Positions 58,734 to 64,000 of a stretch of 64,000 nt of DNA are shown one piece after another. Origin of the DNA: Neospora caninum Liverpool (Eukaryota > Apicomplexa > Conoidasida > Eucoccidiorida > Sarcocystidae); the NCBI RefSeq assembly GCF_000208865.1, contig NC_018397.1, positions 5,113,748 through 5,177,747 of the forward strand, read 5' to 3'. Position 1 is the first letter of the stretch; every line of letters begins with the position of its first letter. A program made the translations under genes and the position numbers. The notes below the pieces were generated by a model that worked only from the letters and a program-made list of their open reading frames with translations, had not been told where the DNA came from and searched no databases.

Positions 58734-61700
58734 TACCAGTGTCAGCTTCTTCCGCCGTCCAGCGGAGGTCGATACGCAGTACCGGCGATTTCCAGGTTTT
58801 TAATTGTCAATGAGCAGGATGATACATAGCAATGGACCGCTTCAATCGGTGTCCTCTCTTAGTCGTGCTCCATCACCGCACTGTGTGCAGCTCCTCACAA
58901 CAGTCCGGAGCCAGGTGCTGTCACTCGATATCCGGCGGCATGATGGAATGATCTTTTTTTTAAGGTATAGGGGAACTTTCATTAGAGGTTGCAACTTTCT
59001 GCAGTTGACTCAGGATCACTTGACTCGCAAAACCCACCTACTGAAACAGATTGTCCTTTTTTGTTAAACGCTGCGTACTGTCCTGCATTCGTTGCAATCA
59101 TCCTGGATGCCTTTGCTGAGAGAATATACTCAGTAGAACACTTGTCTGATTGTAGTGCTTTATAGAGGTGGCACGAACCGAATTGTATGCAGGCGAAGCA
59201 GATCTGATGTCCGAGGTGAAACAAGACGACAGACTATGCCCCTCGGCCTTTAAAACTCTCGACCGTATTAATTACTATAGGCAAGCTAACAGGTATGTAG
59301 CGCTGCATGTTATTCCCCGCGATTCGTAAATGTACGTGTAAATATATGATACCACGCCCTCACCCTGTTTAGCCACAGACACGTTGTCACGGAGAGCGTG
59401 TCAGGCGTAATTTCCGTTCGTCGCCGCAATTACGTACATACGTGGGCACATTAGTAGTTTGTTCAATGCAAGATGTCCATGCACAGCAGTTCACGCCCAG
59501 CTTTTGCCGAGCTTGGCAACGCCTTCGGGCACCGTCAGAGGTGTTTCCCAATCACATTCCGTTGCTTACCCCAACACACGCCATGAAACACTTCCAGCCT
59601 AAAATACTGTACCCCACCATCCCTTGTTAACCGCCGCCATATCAGCTGGCGAATGCATCAGTCAATATTGCACCATTTCTCTTAGGGTACACTGCAATGA
59701 ATCCCCCTACAAAAATGACTCTAACGGTGCAGCCTGTCAGGAACGGACACGCCTTAGTTCATCTCATTTCATAGATATCGGTACATCCGGCAAGGGAGAA
59801 CTTCAGAATCCGAAACATGACACTTCCGTGTCGAATCTAGCTCAGCTTTAAAATTTTGATAAAAATTTTCACGTTCACCAGCACCCTCAACGCCAGACTG
59901 CATTTTACCCCTCGTACACATCTGGTCACAACTGACAGCGATTGCTCCGCACCTGAACAGAGTCAAGACTATAACTATATCCTGCTTCCGCTTCATTGCA
60001 GGCGCTTCGCTATTCTATCGAATGTCAGAGGCACTTTCCCTCAGCTCGGCCGGTCGTTATGACAGTCTTTGGCAGCCGCAGAGATGGCATCCGCTGCCTC
60101 TTTGTCGTGGTCTTTTATGACACAGCCCCACTAATATAAACTCGACAACATGGTGGCGACCACATGAGCACTGAGAGCATGGTTGGTATAGGAGAGGACT
60201 CCCCGCAATGCAGCAAAACGTCTCCAATTAGAGACCGAAAGGCGCAACAGGTGGACAGCCACTTTTACGAAGGTTTCTAAAGTGCCAGGTAGATTCCACG
60301 TCGTCACAGGACAGAAGGGAAGCGTTCCTCGACATGAATTGACAGACTCGAAGAAAGATGGTGGATCCCGATGTGCCTGCCACCAGTAAGTGAACGTGAG
60401 GGTCTGCAAATTTTGGTATTTGACGGTAACTCGATTGGGTCCTCCCCTTTTTAATACGTGAGACGTTTAATCTTGTGCTGCCTGCACAGGTGCCGGCCGT
60501 TTTTTGGAAGACGAAGACGTCTAATAGGGCCAGTTTTGCCACGAACACACTGCTTTACAAGTGGAATGCCTACTACCCTCGATCCACACAGTGTTGCACC
60601 AACACCCCCGCGTGACCGTACGACATTCAGCTCAGAAAGAAGGCCACTTCTCCCCTTACACGCACTCCATTATGTTCCGTCACCGCGCAAAAAACGGATC
60701 ACTGTAAAATAGGTATCACGGAAACTTTTGGCATCTCATTTCTTCATCCGCTTCTCTGCAGTCGGAGATAACGGTGCTCATGAATTGTTGTTCTCAGGTT
60801 CCACTATAAGGAGCCGCCGTTACGGCGATGGCCTCCTTGGGTTTCTGTTTCAACAACTGCGCATACGAAGAAGCCTGGACAAAGAAAGCTATGGCACTAT
60901 AGCGAGAAACGCACAGTTTTTTATCACATTCCAAACTACAGTTGAAAATGGCATTAGCGCAACTTAATGGTGGAACGGTTGCGCCAAATAGCCCAAATCG
61001 TCTAGTGGGTGCTTTCGTGATGTAGAGGGACTTCAATCAAGACCTCCACACGCGCGATGAATACATGCGTAGAGTGCCATATGAGAATTCACGGTAGCTG
61101 TGTGTACCGCGAGGCAGCACGCAGCTCCGGCACGGAACTCAACCGGATAGGCTTTTGATGTGAAGCTACGGATCTCGCTCCCCCAGAATCAGGCTTCAAC
61201 CAAAGCCCCCCTCTCACTACTCTTTTTACCTGCGACCCAAGGATCAGTCTTTTGAAGAAACCATTCTCACCCGAAACACATTGGGGACACCAACAGCGGA
61301 CTCGACTCCGGACCCACACGGCCATTCTTAATCGTTCTCTCAATGCCACAAGACACTTGACGGCTAGCTCGGAGTCTGCCAAACCGACTCAGTTCAAGTG
61401 ACGCGCACATGACCTAGAGCGGTCCGCGACCGTCTCCAACCTCATCTCCCTGGAGGACGGATGTCGCTACGGTGCATTACTAATATCAGAGGCTTCCACC
61501 CTCTCGTAGGTACTATTTCCTAAGGCTACAATGTATATCCCGCCCTCCCAGGTACTCTCGTATGCAAGATAGTTGTTTTGAGACCTTTTTTGAGTGTATT
61601 GAGACTCCTGACACGGAGGCACACCCGTGGCGCGCTGACACTTTCACTGAGGACGATATGATACCAACAATGCCTGCGTGTCTGTAACCGGTTTCCTACC

Positions 61701-64000
61701 TTCGACAGAGTCTTGTAGAGAGGCAAAGCAGCCGTTCCGGGGAAATTCTAGACGTAAGGTCTATGTTGCTCCACACTTTTTTTCACCCCAGATCATGAAC
61801 AGTCTCGCTGAATAAATACCTCTGTGATTCAACAGGGAACATTAGTCAGGCCGAAGCTTGACCCGAGTTGGACCCGGATGTAATAAGTGTTTGCGAAAGT
61901 CGTATTTCTATGTGTCTCGGTCAGCAATCTGATGGAACCTGACCGGGGCCTTCCGCTGCAACCACTAAATATCAACGGAACTCCATGATAGCCGAATCTC
62001 CTGCTACCACGTCTACAGTTCTGCTTTTCCTCTGTCTGTCAAACGCATTCTCCAATCGCAGCAATTGCAGACTTTGCGAAACAGCAAGAAGAGTGTATCA
62101 AACAAGCGCGCGGATAAACCGCGTACTTCCCTGGAGTAACTATTCTCGAAAAGTGAGCGTACAGTACACCATCATGACGGTAGCTGACATTCAGTTTGCT
62201 AGCAGTCGCCATGCAGGCACCTCGTGGAGTCAGCGTTACCACAAAAATCACAGGATCACTTTATGAAACAGAATGACAAAGAAAACACCACAACGTAGAT
62301 CCGCTAATCAAGTGAAGTCCCGGGCACCTAGCATGTGGATGGTGTTGTATCCGGTGGTCTGCCAGAGACCCGATGTATCACTTATTGTGTGGCCTAACTG
62401 GGCTTGAGGTCATGTGCGTCGCAGAGTTTGGTGTCAACTGGAATCCAGCTACCAGGGGCATTAACAGAAACAGAGAATGTGGTCCTGGTGAATGAAACAC
62501 CTTCTGGTTTCCAGTCAGGGACCACGAAAGACCGCAGAGTAGACCGAATACAAAAAGTCTTATTTTAGGTCCGGCATTGTCGGACTAGATTGAAACTCTG
62601 GTTCAAGTTCTGCCATACATACCACCGATCTGCAACGCTCTCTTGGGTGAGTAGAGGTCTGACTTAGCTGGATGTGCATGCGTCCATGTGTATGTTACCG
62701 CTACCATGATTATGAACGGGTGTTCGCTCGTTTCGCCATCACCCAGCCCACAAGAAAATGATTCATCGAGCTCTTAGCTGGCGTTTGCCGCACCAGATAA
62801 CGGACATTTTGCGAATGGATGGCTTCAATGAATCTCGTAAGGCTTGTGCGTCAGCCGTGCTGATCGGACACGATATTAATGACAGATTCCATAGCGGAAA
62901 CAACAAGTTGCAAGTTGTCTTCGGTTGCTGTATTGCTGGCTTTTGTAAATCTATTAAAGTAGCAAAACTGCACTCACACCAGTTTGTACCTCACAGTGCT
63001 TCGTTCGATTCTGGTGACAACGGCGGTTTCCGCGCGCACCAGCGTCCAGAAATACAAGACGTATTTGAAGGAAACTGGACCGTTCCCCAAATGTCGAAAG
63101 GATTATGGTCATAGCTCCTTTGCTCTGCTGAGTTAGTATCGACACATACGCTGACTACTCAGTGACGAAACGCCCTTGGCATTTTTCACAACTTCGTCTT
63201 GTTGCACTACGCCTACAGGTGTGCCAGTCTGCTGTACTACCGTAGATACATCCGGATACCACTCCTGCATAATGAAGCAAATACCGGAGGTGAAACAGCC
63301 TCTACCTGACGCCGCGAGGGACTCATTTTGTCAAATGAGCTTGCATGCCATGAGCCGTGGCAGCCGAGTAATGCGGCAAGGTGTGACGTTTTTGCGCGGA
63401 CCTCTCCTCGTGCGACAAAGCACTTTCTGGCACTTACACAGTGATTCCAGCGAAGAACGTATTGCGTTGTGGGATGTGTAAAAACCCTTCGCCGAGCTGA
63501 AGCGGAAAGGAGCATTTCACTGCAGGCAATTAATCGTTTGAGACCAAAGATGAAGTAAGGTTGACTGCCGGAGGGGCGTCCCTGATAAAAGGTCGCACAG
63601 CGAAGAATGAGCATCAAATGAAGCCTTGACTAACGCTTATGATACGGGACATTGCAGATATTGTTCTGCCAGATACATGTTGCCGAGCAGGTGTTGATAT
63701 CGCGGCGCGCACATTGGCTCGAGATGAGGAAAAAGCTTGACCTAATGTCCGCAAAAATGGGGGCGGCATATACGCCACTTACAGTATTGAGGTGCGCCGG
63801 CGGCACTTTTTCTCGGGGTAAAATTTCAATCGGAAGACGCTTTGCGGTAAGGTCTTTTCACCTCTGAATGAAGTGAGCATTCGTGGCTCACGTAGTTTCA
63901 CCCTGTTGACACGAGCACAGCACCATGCGGCCATCGGCTCAAGTACTCCATTCTACACGACAATGGGGTTTCATGGTTCCATTGGCAGCACGATGCTTCC
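58734..64000. other. 5.3 kb without a supported gene
   Basis: Only short open frames occur on either strand. The best are 61985-62266 (+, 93 codons, hydrophobic N-terminus) and 62758-63114 (+, 118 codons), neither with a recognisable motif, splice support or repetitive structure. Unlike the gene bodies to the left, this stretch is nearly free of microsatellites. No transposon, rRNA or tRNA pattern was seen. Confidence 0.55.

Noticed and set aside
58734..64000. Possible nuclear copies of mitochondrial DNA or a transposon
   Set aside because: No recognisable cytochrome gene fragment, terminal repeat or reverse transcriptase/transposase motif could be read; a database search would be needed to decide.

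Overview
The window looks like nuclear DNA of a tissue-cyst coccidian (Toxoplasma/Hammondia/Neospora group). Genes are intron-rich with GT..AAGT-type donors, exons are GC-rich, introns are pyrimidine-rich and full of (TA)n, (CATA)n and GATA-type microsatellites, proteins carry Ser/Glu/Arg low-complexity insertions, and the palindrome TGCATGCA is common. The genus is inferred from these features and not proven. No rRNA, tRNA, CRISPR array or transposase was recognised.

Layout, left to right. (1) 539-3820 (+): a six-exon P-loop kinase of the phosphoribulokinase/uridine-kinase superfamily, closest in motif pattern to fungal YFH7. (2) 5710-6620 (+): a small protein with a signal peptide and no recognised family. 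(3) 6621-10028: no gene, becoming pyrimidine-rich towards the next start. (4) 10029-35995 (+): one very large gene of about 30 exons encoding about 2,800 residues. It has C2-like domains, a transglutaminase-like fold and the C-terminal domain of the ciliary/centrosomal CEP76/CC2D2A type, interrupted by a 1,076-residue disordered block in a single 3.2 kb exon. (5) 36478-47927 (-): a SKI2/MTR4/ISE2-type DExH RNA helicase with a C-terminal DSHCT-like region, convergent with gene 4. (6) 47928-51392: no gene supported. (7) 51393-53114 (-): a single-exon 573-codon ORF of unknown function. (8) 54390-58733 (+): a seven-exon cis-prenyltransferase (dehydrodolichyl/undecaprenyl diphosphate synthase family), divergent from gene 7. 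(9) 58734-64000: no supported gene.

The exon models were built by hand. I looked for conserved family motifs, placed GT/GC donors and AG acceptors next to them, and required the reading phase to match across each junction. For the kinase, the cis-prenyltransferase, the CEP76/CC2D2A-like gene up to 33118 and most helicase exons, every junction is phase-consistent. That is strong internal support but not proof. The weak points are the helicase between 40760 and 39792, the tail of the large gene after 33118, and the last exon of the small secreted protein.

The genes do not form a pathway. They are separate housekeeping or cell-structure genes: a small-molecule kinase, a candidate centriole/flagellum scaffold, an RNA helicase, and the enzyme making the polyprenyl chain for dolichol.
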